Source of the DNA: DATKCA01 sp035544675
GTDB taxonomy: Bacteria > Acidobacteriota > Thermoanaerobaculia > Gp7-AA8
DNA: 64,000 nucleotides
Direction: 5' to 3'
Assembly (NCBI GenBank): GCA_035544675.1
Contig: DATKCA010000154.1
Location: 10,664-74,663 of the forward strand
Shown here: piece after piece, positions 24,774 to 32,570 of the stretch
How the letters are laid out: each line of letters starts with the position of its first letter
Position numbering within the stretch: position 1 is the stretch's first letter
Translations under genes and position numbers: made by a program
The notes under the pieces: model-generated
What the model was told of the DNA's origin: nothing
Database searches by the model: none
The model's input: the letters and a program-made list of their open reading frames with translations, nothing else

Positions 24774-25367
24774 TTGGTCGAGAAGGTTAACGGAGAACGG
24801 CGGAAAACGCTCGAGACGCTGCTCTCGCTCGCCGAAGACGGGGCTGGAGGGGACGAGTGCTGGGACGAGCGTCACGCGGCGCGCCTCCTGCGCTCGCAGT
24901 CGTCTCCGGAGGAGCTGCGGGAAATCGGAGCGAGCGAGGGGGCGATCGAGCAGATCTTCCGCGAGGAGAGCGTGGCTGGGAGCGCGCACGGATCGTTCAC
25001 GGTCCGGGTGGAAGCGCGGTTCGAGGCTGCGCACTTTCTGCGCGAGTACCGCGGGATTTCCGAGCCCCTTCACGGGCATTCGTACAAGGTGGAGGCGGAC
25101 CTGGCCGGCCGGGGCGGCGGGCTCGACGACGACGCCATCGCGGTCGATTTCGTCAGCGCGAAGCGCAAGCTGGAAGTCCTGGCCCGGAAGCTCGACTACG
25201 TCTGCATCAACGACGTCCCCCCTTTCGACGAGGTGAATCCCTCCGCCGAGAACATCGCGGCGTGGTTTCATCGCCAGCTGAGTCAGGCTGTCGCGGAGGA
25301 GAACGCGGTCGTCACCGCCGTCACGATCTGGGAAGGGCCGGTGAACGCGGTGAAGTACGAGCCGTGA
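24774..25367 (+). CDS. 6-pyruvoyl-tetrahydropterin synthase / QueD family protein with N-terminal extension
   Basis: The 197-residue product has the T-fold core: FEAAHFL and LHGHSYKVE supply the zinc His residues, and NPSAENIA and the late Glu (IWEGP) are present. In QueD a Cys lies four residues before HGH. Here that position is Ser (SEPLHGH) with the following Glu retained, as in PTPS-III-type enzymes, so the reaction may differ from queuosine precursor synthesis. About 75 residues precede the core. TTG 24774 is chosen for GAGAGG 5 nt upstream; TTG 24747 is possible. Confidence 0.78.
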   Translation: MVEKVNGERRKTLETLLSLAEDGAGGDECWDERHAARLLRSQSSPEELREIGASEGAIEQIFREESVAGSAHGSFTVRVEARFEAAHFLREYRGISEPLHGHSYKVEADLAGRGGGLDDDAIAVDFVSAKRKLEVLARKLDYVCINDVPPFDEVNPSAENIAAWFHRQLSQAVAEENAVVTAVTIWEGPVNAVKYEP

Positions 25368-25380
25368 GCGTGAGTGAGAA

Positions 25381-25905
25381 ATGCAAAAGCTCCCCAACCA
25401 CACCGCGCTGAAGGAATGGTCGAGCGTCATCGACTCGCTCGGCCGCGGCGAGACCGTCCTGCTGATCCGCAAGGGCGGCATCGCCGATCCCACCTTCGGT
25501 GTCGAGGCGCCGCGGTTCTATCTCTATCCGACGTATTTTCATCAGGGGGAGAGCGACGCGCGTCCCCTCGTCACGATCACGCATTGGGCCGAAGTGGCGC
25601 GGACGTGGGAGGTGCGCGATCTCGCACTGCTCCATCGCCTGGCCAGGCTGGCCGGCGTGCCGCCCGAGACGCTCGATGCCCGCTACCGGTTCCGGCCCGA
25701 TCAGGCGCTGCATGTCATCGGGCTCCGCGCCTTCGAGCTGCCCGCACCGGCGCAGGTCCAGTTCCGCGAGGAGTACGCCGGGTGCCGGAGCTGGGTCAGC
25801 GTCGAGGAAGAGATCGACACGGAGGGATCGCGGCCTGTTCTCTCCGAAGCCGGGCTGAACGAGAAGCTCGATGAGGTCGACGCGCTGCTCACAGCCGCGG
25901 TCTGA
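25381..25905 (+). CDS. DUF1802-family protein
   Basis: The 174-residue cytoplasmic protein has the DUF1802 pattern ALKEWSSVIDSLGRGETVLLIRKGGI, RFYLYPTYFHQ and the middle WEVRDLALLHRLARL. Family members are uncharacterised, sometimes found near nucleic-acid enzymes. It begins 13 nt after the QueD-like gene and precedes the J-domain gene by 18 nt, so the three are probably one transcript. Confidence 0.8.
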   Translation: MQKLPNHTALKEWSSVIDSLGRGETVLLIRKGGIADPTFGVEAPRFYLYPTYFHQGESDARPLVTITHWAEVARTWEVRDLALLHRLARLAGVPPETLDARYRFRPDQALHVIGLRAFELPAPAQVQFREEYAGCRSWVSVEEEIDTEGSRPVLSEAGLNEKLDEVDALLTAAV

Positions 25906-25923
25906 CCCGAGGAGACGCGTCCC

Positions 25924-26664
25924 GTGGAGTTGATCGCGGTCGTGATCATGATCGTCGGCGGCATCGGCATCGCCGTGTTCGTCCTGGCGGCTTTCGCGAT
26001 CGGACGGGACGATGGCGATCGCGCCGGGGGTCAGGAGAGAGCGAGCCGCGCGGAGCTGGCCGCGTCGCTGCTCTACCAGGTCCTCGTGGCCGGCGGCGTT
26101 GCCGCTGACGACGCTCTCCGCCACGTGCGCCGTGAGGCCGGACTGGCCGCGAGGATCACGCAGCGGATCGACGTCCCGAGCTGGGCCGGCTCGTTCGCGC
26201 AGCAGTCGACGCTGGCCGACCGCCAGCGTCTCCTGGAGACCGCGGTGCAGCTGGCCATCGCCAGGGAAGGGGCCATTCCGCTCCGCCAGTACTGCACACT
26301 GCTCGACCTCAGTTTCTCGCTCGGATTTCAGACCGATGCGCTGGCGCGCCTGCGGGAGCGTTACGGGTTCGACTACATCGACCATGCGAAGGATGCGCGG
26401 CCGCGTGACGCCGACCGCGGCGGAGGGGCCACTGCCCTGTTCCAGCGGGAGGAAAGCGTCGATGTGGCGTCGCTGCTCGGTCTGCTCGAGCTCGCCGGAG
26501 AGCCGTCGCGGCAGCAGATCATCTCCGCGTACCGGCGGCTGGTGGCGCAGCACCATCCCGACAGGGTGTCCGACAAGTCGGTCCAGGCGCAGGACCGGGC
26601 CGCGGCGCGATTCATCGAGCTCACCCGCGCCTACGAGCGCCTGCTCGCCGTTTTCCGGGATTGA
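25924..26664 (+). CDS. Membrane-anchored J-domain protein, DjlA-like
   Basis: The 246-residue protein has one N-terminal membrane helix (LIAVVIMIVGGIGIAVFVLAAFAI), a TerB-like helical middle (about residues 45-165) and a C-terminal J-domain with the essential HPD in QQIISAYRRLVAQHHPDRVSDK. This order matches DjlA, a co-chaperone that recruits DnaK to the inner membrane. GTG 25924 is the start that keeps the anchor. The J-domain is at the very C-terminus, as in DjlA. Confidence 0.8.
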   Translation: MELIAVVIMIVGGIGIAVFVLAAFAIGRDDGDRAGGQERASRAELAASLLYQVLVAGGVAADDALRHVRREAGLAARITQRIDVPSWAGSFAQQSTLADRQRLLETAVQLAIAREGAIPLRQYCTLLDLSFSLGFQTDALARLRERYGFDYIDHAKDARPRDADRGGGATALFQREESVDVASLLGLLELAGEPSRQQIISAYRRLVAQHHPDRVSDKSVQAQDRAAARFIELTRAYERLLAVFRD

Positions 26665-26961
26665 TTTTCGATCCGGCCCATGCGAGAATCGCATTTCGGG
26701 AATTTCCGGCTGTTCACTGTTTGTTCACAGCCGGTTCGCCAGCAGTTCCCTCCTGGAGTCCGTATCTTTCACTAACCATTGAAAACTTTCGAGGGCGTTC
26801 GTGTCCGTCGCTGGAGACGCGACCCCTCGCTGAAACGTTTTAGCTGCAGCAACTTGCACGAAAACCCGAGACCAGGCCGTAACTAATTTATTTGTTGCTG
26901 CATCTAATGATGCATGCGGCACGGAGTATGAAGTTTTCTCCGGTGTGCTGAACAGGGAGAG
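26665..26961 (+). promoter_or_regulatory. AT-rich leader and promoter region of the ECF sigma gene
   Basis: This 297-nt gene-free region holds a stem CCGGCTGT/ACAGCCGG (26706-26734), probably the end of the djlA-like transcript. It also has TTGCAC at 26854, an inverted repeat TGCAGCAAC/GTTGCTGCA (26845-26853 and 26894-26902) and a small hairpin TGCATC-TAAT-GATGCA (26899-26914). The 60 bases before the gene are unusually AT-rich. A GGGAGAG lies before the ATG. Confidence 0.45.
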
Positions 26962-27744
26962 ATGATGAAGACCGCCGAAGCCTACGAGCATGAGCAGGGC
27001 TGGGATTTCGAGAGGGCAGCCATGCCCTACGTGGACTCCCTCTACAACACCGCCTACCGGATGACGCGGAACTCCGAAGACGCGGAGGACCTCGTTCAGG
27101 AGACGTATCTCAAGGCCTACAAGTACTACGACAAGTTCGAGGAAGGCACGAACTTCAAGGCGTGGCTCTTCAAGATCATGAAGAACACGTTCATCAACAA
27201 CTACCGGAAGAAGAAGCTCACGCCGCACAAGATCGACTTCTCGGAGATCGAAGAGTCGTACGAGCGGGTGATCCAGAAGAACGCTCCGGACCTGATCAAG
27301 GATCCTGAGACCGACATCTTCCAGGACATGATGGACGAGGACGTGAAGCGCGCCCTCGACTCGCTCCCGCACGACTACAAAATGGTCGTGCTGCTCGCGG
27401 ACATCGAAGGTTTCTCGTACAAGGAGATCGCGGAGATCCTCGACTGCCCGGTCGGCACCGTGATGTCGCGGCTCTATCGCGGCCGCAAGATGCTCGAGCG
27501 CACGCTGCTCGAGTACGCTCGCAAGTACGGATACATCCGCGGAGGGGCCGAGCCCGCCAAGATGCGCTCGCGCAAGGACGAGCAGAAGCCTCGCAAGAAG
27601 AAGGATTCCGCCGACGAGGAGACAGAAGCGGCCGAGCCCGAGGAGAACGAGGAAGAAGTGCTGTTCGCCGGGGCACCCGAAGAGGAGTTCGAGGAGTTCG
27701 AGATCGAAGAGGAAGAAGAAGAGGAGCGCTTCGAGATCGAATAA
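26962..27744 (+). CDS. ECF-type RNA polymerase sigma factor with long acidic C-terminal tail
   Basis: The 260-residue protein has sigma region 2 (YNTAYRMTRNSEDAEDLVQETYLKAYKYY, then NFKAWLFKIMKNTFINNYRKK) and region 4 (LDSLPHDYKMVVLLADIEGFSYKEIAEILDCPVGTVMSRLYRGRKML). This would normally end near residue 190. A further 65 residues follow: a Lys/Arg block, then an almost purely acidic run of Glu. The tail is unusual for an ECF factor. A perfect terminator follows, and a zinc-finger anti-sigma-like gene comes next. Confidence 0.93.
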   Translation: MMKTAEAYEHEQGWDFERAAMPYVDSLYNTAYRMTRNSEDAEDLVQETYLKAYKYYDKFEEGTNFKAWLFKIMKNTFINNYRKKKLTPHKIDFSEIEESYERVIQKNAPDLIKDPETDIFQDMMDEDVKRALDSLPHDYKMVVLLADIEGFSYKEIAEILDCPVGTVMSRLYRGRKMLERTLLEYARKYGYIRGGAEPAKMRSRKDEQKPRKKKDSADEETEAAEPEENEEEVLFAGAPEEEFEEFEIEEEEEEERFEIE

Positions 27745-27762
27745 TTCCCGCCAACGGTTTGA

Positions 27763-27802
27763 AAAGGGCGCCGCCAGTCCTGGCGGCGCCCTTTCTTTTT
27801 TT
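27763..27802 (+). terminator. Strong Rho-independent terminator after the sigma gene
   Basis: A perfect 15-bp stem (AAAGGGCGCCGCCAG with its complement) closes a 2-nt gap and is followed by CTTTTTTT. It separates the sigma gene from the anti-sigma-like gene. Confidence 0.95.
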
Positions 27803-27875
27803 CAGGAATGTTGGCCTGTCGCTCGCAGTTGGACAGGCCCGAGTGTCGTCACTTCACACAGCAGGCAGGCACACG

Positions 27876-28118
27876 ATGCTTTGTCGCGACATCCAACGCG
27901 TTGTCTATTTTTTCCTCGACGGCGCGCTTGGTGAGAACAAGAAGCAGGACTACAGCAACCACCTCTCACTCTGCCCGGACTGCCAGGCGCGTACGAAGTT
28001 CCACAGCCGCATCCGGGCATTCGTCCAGTCCCGCCTGGCCCGCATCACGGCTCCCGATCGTCTGAAGATGCGTCTGACGCGCTCGATCCGGGCGTTCCGG
28101 GCCGAATGGTCTCGCTGA
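27876..28118 (+). CDS. Small zinc-finger anti-sigma-like protein (ZAS/zf-HC2)
   Basis: The 80-residue cytoplasmic protein begins MLCRDIQRVVYFFLDGALGE and has HLSLCPDCQ, the H-x3-C-x2-C zinc motif of ZAS anti-sigma factors such as RsrA. It ends in a basic helix. It is a likely partner of the ECF factor just upstream, yet a terminator lies between them, so read-through or its own promoter must supply it. The start at 27876 leaves out 39 upstream residues unlike any ZAS protein. It overlaps the RdgB-like gene by 13 nt. Confidence 0.72.
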   Translation: MLCRDIQRVVYFFLDGALGENKKQDYSNHLSLCPDCQARTKFHSRIRAFVQSRLARITAPDRLKMRLTRSIRAFRAEWSR

Positions 28119-28711
28119 AGACGGCGGGGGCTCGCAGCGAAAGCCTGATCCTCGTCTCGAGCAATCCCAACAAAGGCATCGAAGCAGAGCGGATCCTCGG
28201 CGTTCCCATCCTCCGTGTCGCGCTGGCCCTGCCGGAGATTCAGGCCGCCACCGTCGAAGAGATCACCCGCCACAAGCTCGAGGTGGCCCGCACCAAGGGC
28301 TATGCCCGCATCATCGTCGAAGATGTCTCCCTCGGCTTCGACGAGCTCGGCAACTTTCCGGGACCGTACGTTCGCTGGCTGCTCGAGGCGGCCGGCGGAA
28401 AGGGTCTGGCCGCCATCGCATACGCGCTCAACAATCGCGCCGCCAGAGCCCAGTGCTGCGTCGTCTACTGGACCGGCAGCCAGGGCAGGGTCTTCATGGG
28501 TGAGACCGCCGGCGAGATCCTCGTCGAGCCGCGCGGCCAGCAGCACTTCGGCTGGGATGCCTGGTTTCAGCCGTCGGGCTCGAATCAGACGTTCGCGGAG
28601 ATGACCGCGGATGAGAAGGATGCCGTGTCGCATCGCGGGAAGGCCTACCGCCAGCTCGCTGCCTACCTCCGTGAAGAGGCGGCTGCCGCCCCTTCCGCGG
28701 GACAGGGCTGA
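28106..28711 (+). CDS. RdgB/HAM1-family non-canonical purine NTP pyrophosphatase
   Basis: The family removes ITP, dITP and XTP to keep them out of nucleic acids. The 201-residue product has SSNPNKGIEAERIL, IVEDVSLGFDELGNFPGPYVRWLLE, FGWDAWFQPSGSNQTFAEM and SHRGKAYRQL, in the family order. The usual DDSGL is EDVSL and the usual YDPIF is WDAWF, so it is a diverged member, nearer the archaeal/eukaryotic type (NFPGPY). It overlaps the anti-sigma-like gene. Confidence 0.85.
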   Translation: MVSLKTAGARSESLILVSSNPNKGIEAERILGVPILRVALALPEIQAATVEEITRHKLEVARTKGYARIIVEDVSLGFDELGNFPGPYVRWLLEAAGGKGLAAIAYALNNRAARAQCCVVYWTGSQGRVFMGETAGEILVEPRGQQHFGWDAWFQPSGSNQTFAEMTADEKDAVSHRGKAYRQLAAYLREEAAAAPSAGQG

Positions 28712-28863
28712 CGCGAGAAGCGGACACCTTTTCTGGCCGGCTCAGCAACTCCGCGAGCCGTTCCCTCGTAAGTACCTCTAAATGGGGTGGTTGGTCCGCC
28801 GGCCGCGGCGGGGACAACTGGCAGGCCGCTTGAAGTGTCTGACTGTACGGAAAGGGGGAGCCC

Positions 28864-29025
28864 ATGTGGGTGTTTGACGGAGAGAATTGGATCAACGAAG
28901 ACGCGGCTGAGCAGAAGCGCGAAGTCGAGATCCCGGTTCGAATCGAGCAGTTCGTGCCCGAGCTGCAGGTGATCGAGGTCGTTCCGGTTCCGAAGAAGAT
29001 CCCCGTCCCCTTCCCTCTGCCGTAA
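28864..29025 (+). CDS. Unrecognised 53-residue protein with strong RBS and terminator
   Basis: ATG 28864 follows AAGGGGGAG by 3 nt and opens a 53-codon frame ending in TAA at 29023. The product starts MWVFDGENWINEDAAEQKRE, continues with a hydrophobic/acidic middle and ends in a Pro/Val-rich stretch (VPVPKKIPVPFPLP). It has no Cys, no signal peptide and no membrane helix. Two tandem terminators follow within 60 nt. The strong RBS and terminators argue it is expressed. I do not recognise a family. Confidence 0.6.
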   Translation: MWVFDGENWINEDAAEQKREVEIPVRIEQFVPELQVIEVVPVPKKIPVPFPLP

Positions 29026-29050
29026 CGCAGTCGACCCTCTTTTGAATGGG

Positions 29051-29112
29051 AGCGCCGCCGGACCCGGCGGCGCTTTCTTTTTGTGGAGCGCCGCCATTCC
29101 CGGCGGCGTTTT
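29051..29112 (+). terminator. Tandem GC-rich terminators
   Basis: AGCGCCGCCGG (29051-29061) pairs with CCGGCGGCGCT (29064-29074) before TTCTTTTT. A second, shorter stem CGCCGCC/GGCGGCG (29089-29108) is followed by TTTT. Confidence 0.9.
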
Positions 29113-29129
29113 CGCCCGAGGCCCGAGGC
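29110..29129 (-). repeat. Heptad GGGCCTC repeat after the hydrolase stop
   Basis: Read on the minus strand, the TAG stop of the hydrolase is followed at once by GCCTC GGGCCTC GGGC, the same word as at 6966 and 24103. Confidence 0.6.
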
Positions 29130-29912
29130 CTACTTCGGCGTATACCGCTCCAGAAACTCGATGACCACCGGCTCGATCGAGTCCTTCGCCACGGTGAAGA
29201 TCCGATCGGCGTGGTAGTTCCCCTCCACGTCCAGGATGTGCAGCTCTTTCGGCTCGTTGGCGCTCTCATAGAGCGCCACGGAGTGTTCGTGGCCGACGAG
29301 CCAGTCGTTCTTGACGTGGATGAGTGAGATGGGGACGCGCAGATCCTTCACGTCGTCGATCGCGCGCAGCTTCGCGCTCCTGCGCATCCTCCACTCGAAT
29401 CGGGGCTTCTTCATGGCCTGGGACACGGCGATGTGGCGGTGAATGGTGAAGGGGTTGATGCGGGGGGTGATCAACGTGAAATCCGCGACCGGTGAGATGA
29501 GCAGGAGCGAGGCGATCGGCAGCCCGTGACGGGCGGCGGCGGAGATGGCGATCGCCCCGCCGTACGACAGGCCGATGAGGGTGATGCTCTCGATGCGGAG
29601 CCTGGCAAGCAGGTCGCGCGCAACGGCGGCGACGTCGTAGTGCTCGTGCAGGTTGAACCCGTAGGTCCCTCCGCTGTCGCCGTGCCCGCGCACGTCCAGG
29701 ACGGCGGTCCTGTAGCCGAGGCCGTGGAGGAGTGCCGCCATGCGCACCATGGCCGGGTGCCGGCGGTCGCGCCAGAACCCGGGCACGATCAGCATCAGCG
29801 CACGCGACGCGTTGTCGTAGAGGTCGTAGTGGATGAGGGTGCCGTCGAACGAGGCTACGGTCGACGAAATCGGGAGGGGAGGCGTGAAACCGGCGAGAGG
29901 GCTGCTTGACAT
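29130..29912 (-). CDS. Alpha/beta hydrolase
   Basis: The 260-residue protein has oxyanion-side LMLIVPGFWRDRRHP, VLDVRGHGDS, the nucleophile elbow GLSYGG (Ser), an acidic residue in IHVKNDWLVG and the terminal His in GNYHADRIF. It is cytoplasmic by sequence, with no signal peptide. The substrate is unknown. ATG 29912 is used; GTG 29924 would add four residues but lies within a few bases of TATATT, a likely -10. Confidence 0.85.
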   Translation of the reverse strand: MSSSPLAGFTPPLPISSTVASFDGTLIHYDLYDNASRALMLIVPGFWRDRRHPAMVRMAALLHGLGYRTAVLDVRGHGDSGGTYGFNLHEHYDVAAVARDLLARLRIESITLIGLSYGGAIAISAAARHGLPIASLLLISPVADFTLITPRINPFTIHRHIAVSQAMKKPRFEWRMRRSAKLRAIDDVKDLRVPISLIHVKNDWLVGHEHSVALYESANEPKELHILDVEGNYHADRIFTVAKDSIEPVVIEFLERYTPK

Positions 29913-29924
29913 CGCGAGGAGCAC

Positions 29925-30222
29925 CTAATATATACCGCGCGGCGTACTGATCACTCTGCCATCCCGGCGGGGTTCTGCCCTGATCCCTCGCAAAGGAGCC
30001 AAGACTCGAGACATGACCGCCCGTGGCATTGCAGTTGCTATTTCCCTGGCAGGGCCGCGCTGACTATAACGAACAGCCGCCCCCCGAACCCCAAGACAGG
30101 TTCTCCACGGTCGAATCGGACCGTCAAATATGCGAAAGGTGGTGATTCCGGCACCCTCAGAGAAAGTGACGACGAAAGCCCCGCACTCGAGAAGTAGTCT
30201 TTAACCCGAGGAAAGGACTCCG
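29925..30222 (+). other. Intergenic region upstream of the tandem lipoproteins
   Basis: These 298 nt have no convincing gene. They hold the minus-strand TATATT promoter of the hydrolase, AAAGGAG at 29992-29998 followed by a 16-codon frame, TATAAC at 30065-30070, and a 24-codon frame 30130-30204 (MRKVVIPAPSEKVTTKAP...) without a ribosome-binding site. The purine-rich AGGAAAGGA at 30209-30217 serves the first lipoprotein. Confidence 0.4.
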
Positions 30223-30453
30223 ATGAAGAAGCTCACGGCACTTCTGATGGTTGCCGCATTCACGCTGTTCGGCTTCGCCTGCAGTCGCGAAGAGAACACC
30301 AACATCGACACGGCCGGCACCGACACGTCGGCGATGTCGACGGACACGGCATCGATGGGTTCGGGCACCATGACCGACACGTCGAGCACGGTGATGACCG
30401 AAACCACCGCCACGACCACGTCCGGCACTACCAGCACAACAACCTATCCGTAA
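30223..30453 (+). CDS. Small Thr/Ser/Asp-rich lipoprotein (first of a tandem pair)
   Basis: The 76-residue product has a lipoprotein signal ending LFGFAC (lipidated Cys20). The remaining about 55 residues are nearly all Thr, Ser, Asp, Met and Gly, including TDTSAMSTDTASM, and it ends TTTYP. It would be a disordered, possibly metal-binding or glycosylated surface lipoprotein. The next gene is a paralog with the same signal. AGGAAAGGA precedes the ATG. No known family. Confidence 0.7.
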   Translation: MKKLTALLMVAAFTLFGFACSREENTNIDTAGTDTSAMSTDTASMGSGTMTDTSSTVMTETTATTTSGTTSTTTYP

Positions 30454-30472
30454 GCAAACAGGAGAGAAGAAA

Positions 30473-30715
30473 ATGATGAAGAAGTCACTGGCAATCCTCG
30501 CGGTTCTCGCACTCACGCTGTTCGGCTTCGCCTGTAAGAGCGAGGAGAGCACGAACATCGACGCGACCACCGACACGATGGCTACCGACACGAGCATGGC
30601 CACGGACACCTCGATGACGATGTCGACCGACACGATGTCGACCGACATGACGGGCACGGGCATGACCGGCACGAGCAGCACCAGCACCACCACCTCGACG
30701 ACCGGTACCTACTAG
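30473..30715 (+). CDS. Small Thr/Asp/Met-rich lipoprotein (second of a tandem pair)
   Basis: The 80-residue paralog of the preceding gene shares LTLFGFAC and the ESTNID start of the mature part, then TDTMATDTS-type repeats rich in Met and a C-terminal SSTSTTTSTTGTY. It begins 19 nt after its neighbour, with AGGAGAG before the ATG (30473 or 30476). A terminator follows. The two clearly arose by duplication and then diverged in repeat length. Confidence 0.7.
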   Translation: MMKKSLAILAVLALTLFGFACKSEESTNIDATTDTMATDTSMATDTSMTMSTDTMSTDMTGTGMTGTSSTSTTTSTTGTY

Positions 30716-30739
30716 TCGTCTGGATTCACAGATCGATGG

Positions 30740-30770
30740 AGCGCGGGTGAGGTCTACCCGCGCTCTTTCT
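30740..30770. terminator. Terminator shared by convergent lipoprotein and coaE genes
   Basis: AGCGCGGGT (30740-30748) pairs with ACCCGCGCT (30756-30764) around a 7-nt loop, followed by CTTTCTTTCT on the plus strand. Its right arm includes the last codons of coaE. Confidence 0.8.
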
Positions 30771-31383
30771 TTCTCTGCAGCTCCGCGCACAGCTTCTCGT
30801 ACACCGCGTGCGTGGCCACCTCGGCGCTCCGCCGGTCGCCGTTGTTGTCGATCACGTAGTGGGCGTTTCGCAGGCGCTCCTCCCTCGACATCTGGTGCTT
30901 GATTCGCCGCTGCACCTCGCCCTTGGTCATCCCGCGGCTCACGGCGCGCTGAATCTGCACCGCCGGATCGACGTCCACGACGACGATGCAGTCGTACCGT
31001 TCTTTCCCCCCCGCCTCGAGGAGCAGGGTGGCCTCGGTGATGAAGATGCGGTCGCGGTCGGGGAACCGGCGCTCCTCGGCGCGGATGCAGCGCTCTTCCT
31101 CCTCGAGCACCAGCGGGTGGATCAGGGAGTTGAGCTTCCTGGCCGCGTTCGCATCGCCGAACGCCACATCGGCTAGTTTTTTCCTGTCGATCTCGCCGTC
31201 CGGCTCCAGGATCCCGGGGCCGTACTCGCGGACCAGGGCCTCGTGGCCCGCTCCGCCGCGTCGATAGATGCGGGTGACGATGTCGTCGGCGTCGATCGTC
31301 ACGCATCCGAGCCCGGCGAAGATACGGGAGATCGTCGATTTGCCGCAGGCGATGCCGCCGGTCAGACCGACGCGGAGGATCAC
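30754..31383 (-). CDS. coaE: Dephospho-CoA kinase
   Basis: CoaE performs the last step of coenzyme A synthesis. The 209-residue protein has the P-loop GLTGGIACGKST, DADDIV and the lid/CoA segment HPLVLEEEE, then VVVDVDPAVQIQRAVSRG. GTG 31383 overlaps the folD stop as GTGA, which fixes the start and couples the two genes. Confidence 0.95.
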   Translation of the reverse strand: MILRVGLTGGIACGKSTISRIFAGLGCVTIDADDIVTRIYRRGGAGHEALVREYGPGILEPDGEIDRKKLADVAFGDANAARKLNSLIHPLVLEEEERCIRAEERRFPDRDRIFITEATLLLEAGGKERYDCIVVVDVDPAVQIQRAVSRGMTKGEVQRRIKHQMSREERLRNAHYVIDNNGDRRSAEVATHAVYEKLCAELQRKKERG

Positions 31384-32282
31384 GCGCGTCTCCGTTTCGC
31401 CGCCGCCAGCGTGTTGCTCATCAGCAGGGCGATCGTCATCGGCCCGACGCCGCCCGGCACCGGAGTGATCCACCCCGCCACCTCGCGTACCGCCGCGTAA
31501 TCGACGTCGCCGAGCAGGACCGAACCGTTCTTCTCGAGGATGCGCAACTTGTCGGGATCGTGCGCCAGCCTGCCGGCGAACGTGCCGTCGACACGGTTCA
31601 TCCCCACGTCGATGACGACCGCGCCCGGCTTCACCATCCCGGCGGTGACGAGCAGCGGCCGGCCGACCGCCGCCACGACGATGTCCGCCTCCCGCACCAC
31701 CGCGGCGATGTCCGGAGTCCGCGAGTGGCAGATCGTCACGGTTGCATTCCGTTGAAGCAGCAGGGCGGCCATCGGCTTGCCGACAATATCGCTCCGGCCG
31801 ATCACCACGGCACGTTTCCCCTCGATCGACTCTCCGGTCCAGTCGATCAGGCGCATGCAGCCGGCCGGTGTGCATGGGACCAGAGTGTCGCGCCCCTGGT
31901 GAAGCCGCCCGACGTTCGAAGGATGGAACCCGTCGACGTCCTTGCGCGGGTCGATGGCGTCGATGACATTCCGGGCGTCGATGTGTCGTGGCAGGGGGAG
32001 CTGGACGAGGATGCCGTCCACGGTGTCGTCGGCGTTGAGCCGCGCCACCTCGTCCAGCAGCGCTCGCTCCGGCATCTCCGCCGGGAAAACCCTCTGTTCG
32101 CCGTGGAGGCCGAGCTCGTCTGCCTTTTTCGCCTTGCTGCGGACGTAGATCTCGGAGGCGGGGTCATTTCCGACCCTGACGGCAACGAGCCCGGGGCGGA
32201 AGCCGAGGGAGGCAATCTCGGTTGCGACGTCTGACTCGACGGCCTTGGCCACGGCTTTGCCGTCGATGATTCGGGCGGTCAC
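31380..32282 (-). CDS. folD: Methylenetetrahydrofolate dehydrogenase / cyclohydrolase FolD
   Basis: FolD interconverts methylene-, methenyl- and formyl-tetrahydrofolate. The 300-residue protein has YVRSKAKKADELG with the catalytic Lys, DGILVQLPLP, the NADP-binding VIGRSDIVGKPMA and the C-terminal PGGVGPMTIALLM. The GTG start at 32282 has no Shine-Dalgarno; TATAGT lies 9 nt upstream, so it may be leaderless. Confidence 0.97.
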   Translation of the reverse strand: MTARIIDGKAVAKAVESDVATEIASLGFRPGLVAVRVGNDPASEIYVRSKAKKADELGLHGEQRVFPAEMPERALLDEVARLNADDTVDGILVQLPLPRHIDARNVIDAIDPRKDVDGFHPSNVGRLHQGRDTLVPCTPAGCMRLIDWTGESIEGKRAVVIGRSDIVGKPMAALLLQRNATVTICHSRTPDIAAVVREADIVVAAVGRPLLVTAGMVKPGAVVIDVGMNRVDGTFAGRLAHDPDKLRILEKNGSVLLGDVDYAAVREVAGWITPVPGGVGPMTIALLMSNTLAAAKRRRA

Positions 32283-32570
32283 GGCGAGCGCACTATAGAT
32301 GATGTGGAAGAGGGTGGCGCGAGGCCGAAACTCTTGGGAATGAATCGCTTGACACCATTTGTTCGCCAGTGTTACCGTTTCACCCCTTTCGCTGGGAAAG
32401 GTGTGTTGTCATCTTTGATTTGAATGACTTGGGCGCCGCAAGAGCTGGTGGCAACCTGCTCTCCACCGCCGGGCGTCGAAGGTCCTCCAGATTTTCAACT
32501 TGCCGGCTACGAGTTGCCTGTGCGTCGTACTCACAGGGAGTCGCCACCGGCAACAGTTTTCAGGAGTCTC
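32283..32570 (+). promoter_or_regulatory. Promoter and leader of rplM-rpsI
   Basis: The 288-nt region upstream of rplM has TTGACA at 32349-32354 and, 18 nt on, TACCGT with an upstream TG (32373-32378), giving a leader of about 185 nt. The leader may hold an L13 autoregulatory structure, but I recognise no known motif. TATAGT on the minus strand (32297-32292) serves folD. Confidence 0.5.

Noticed and set aside
30130..30204. 24-codon frame MRKVVIPAPSEK... as a peptide gene
   Set aside because: No ribosome-binding site, no terminator and no recognisable leader; noted only as part of the spacer.
32424..32570. 49-residue N-terminal extension of L13
   Set aside because: No RBS before 32424, the sequence is unlike L13, and CAGGAG precedes ATG 32571.
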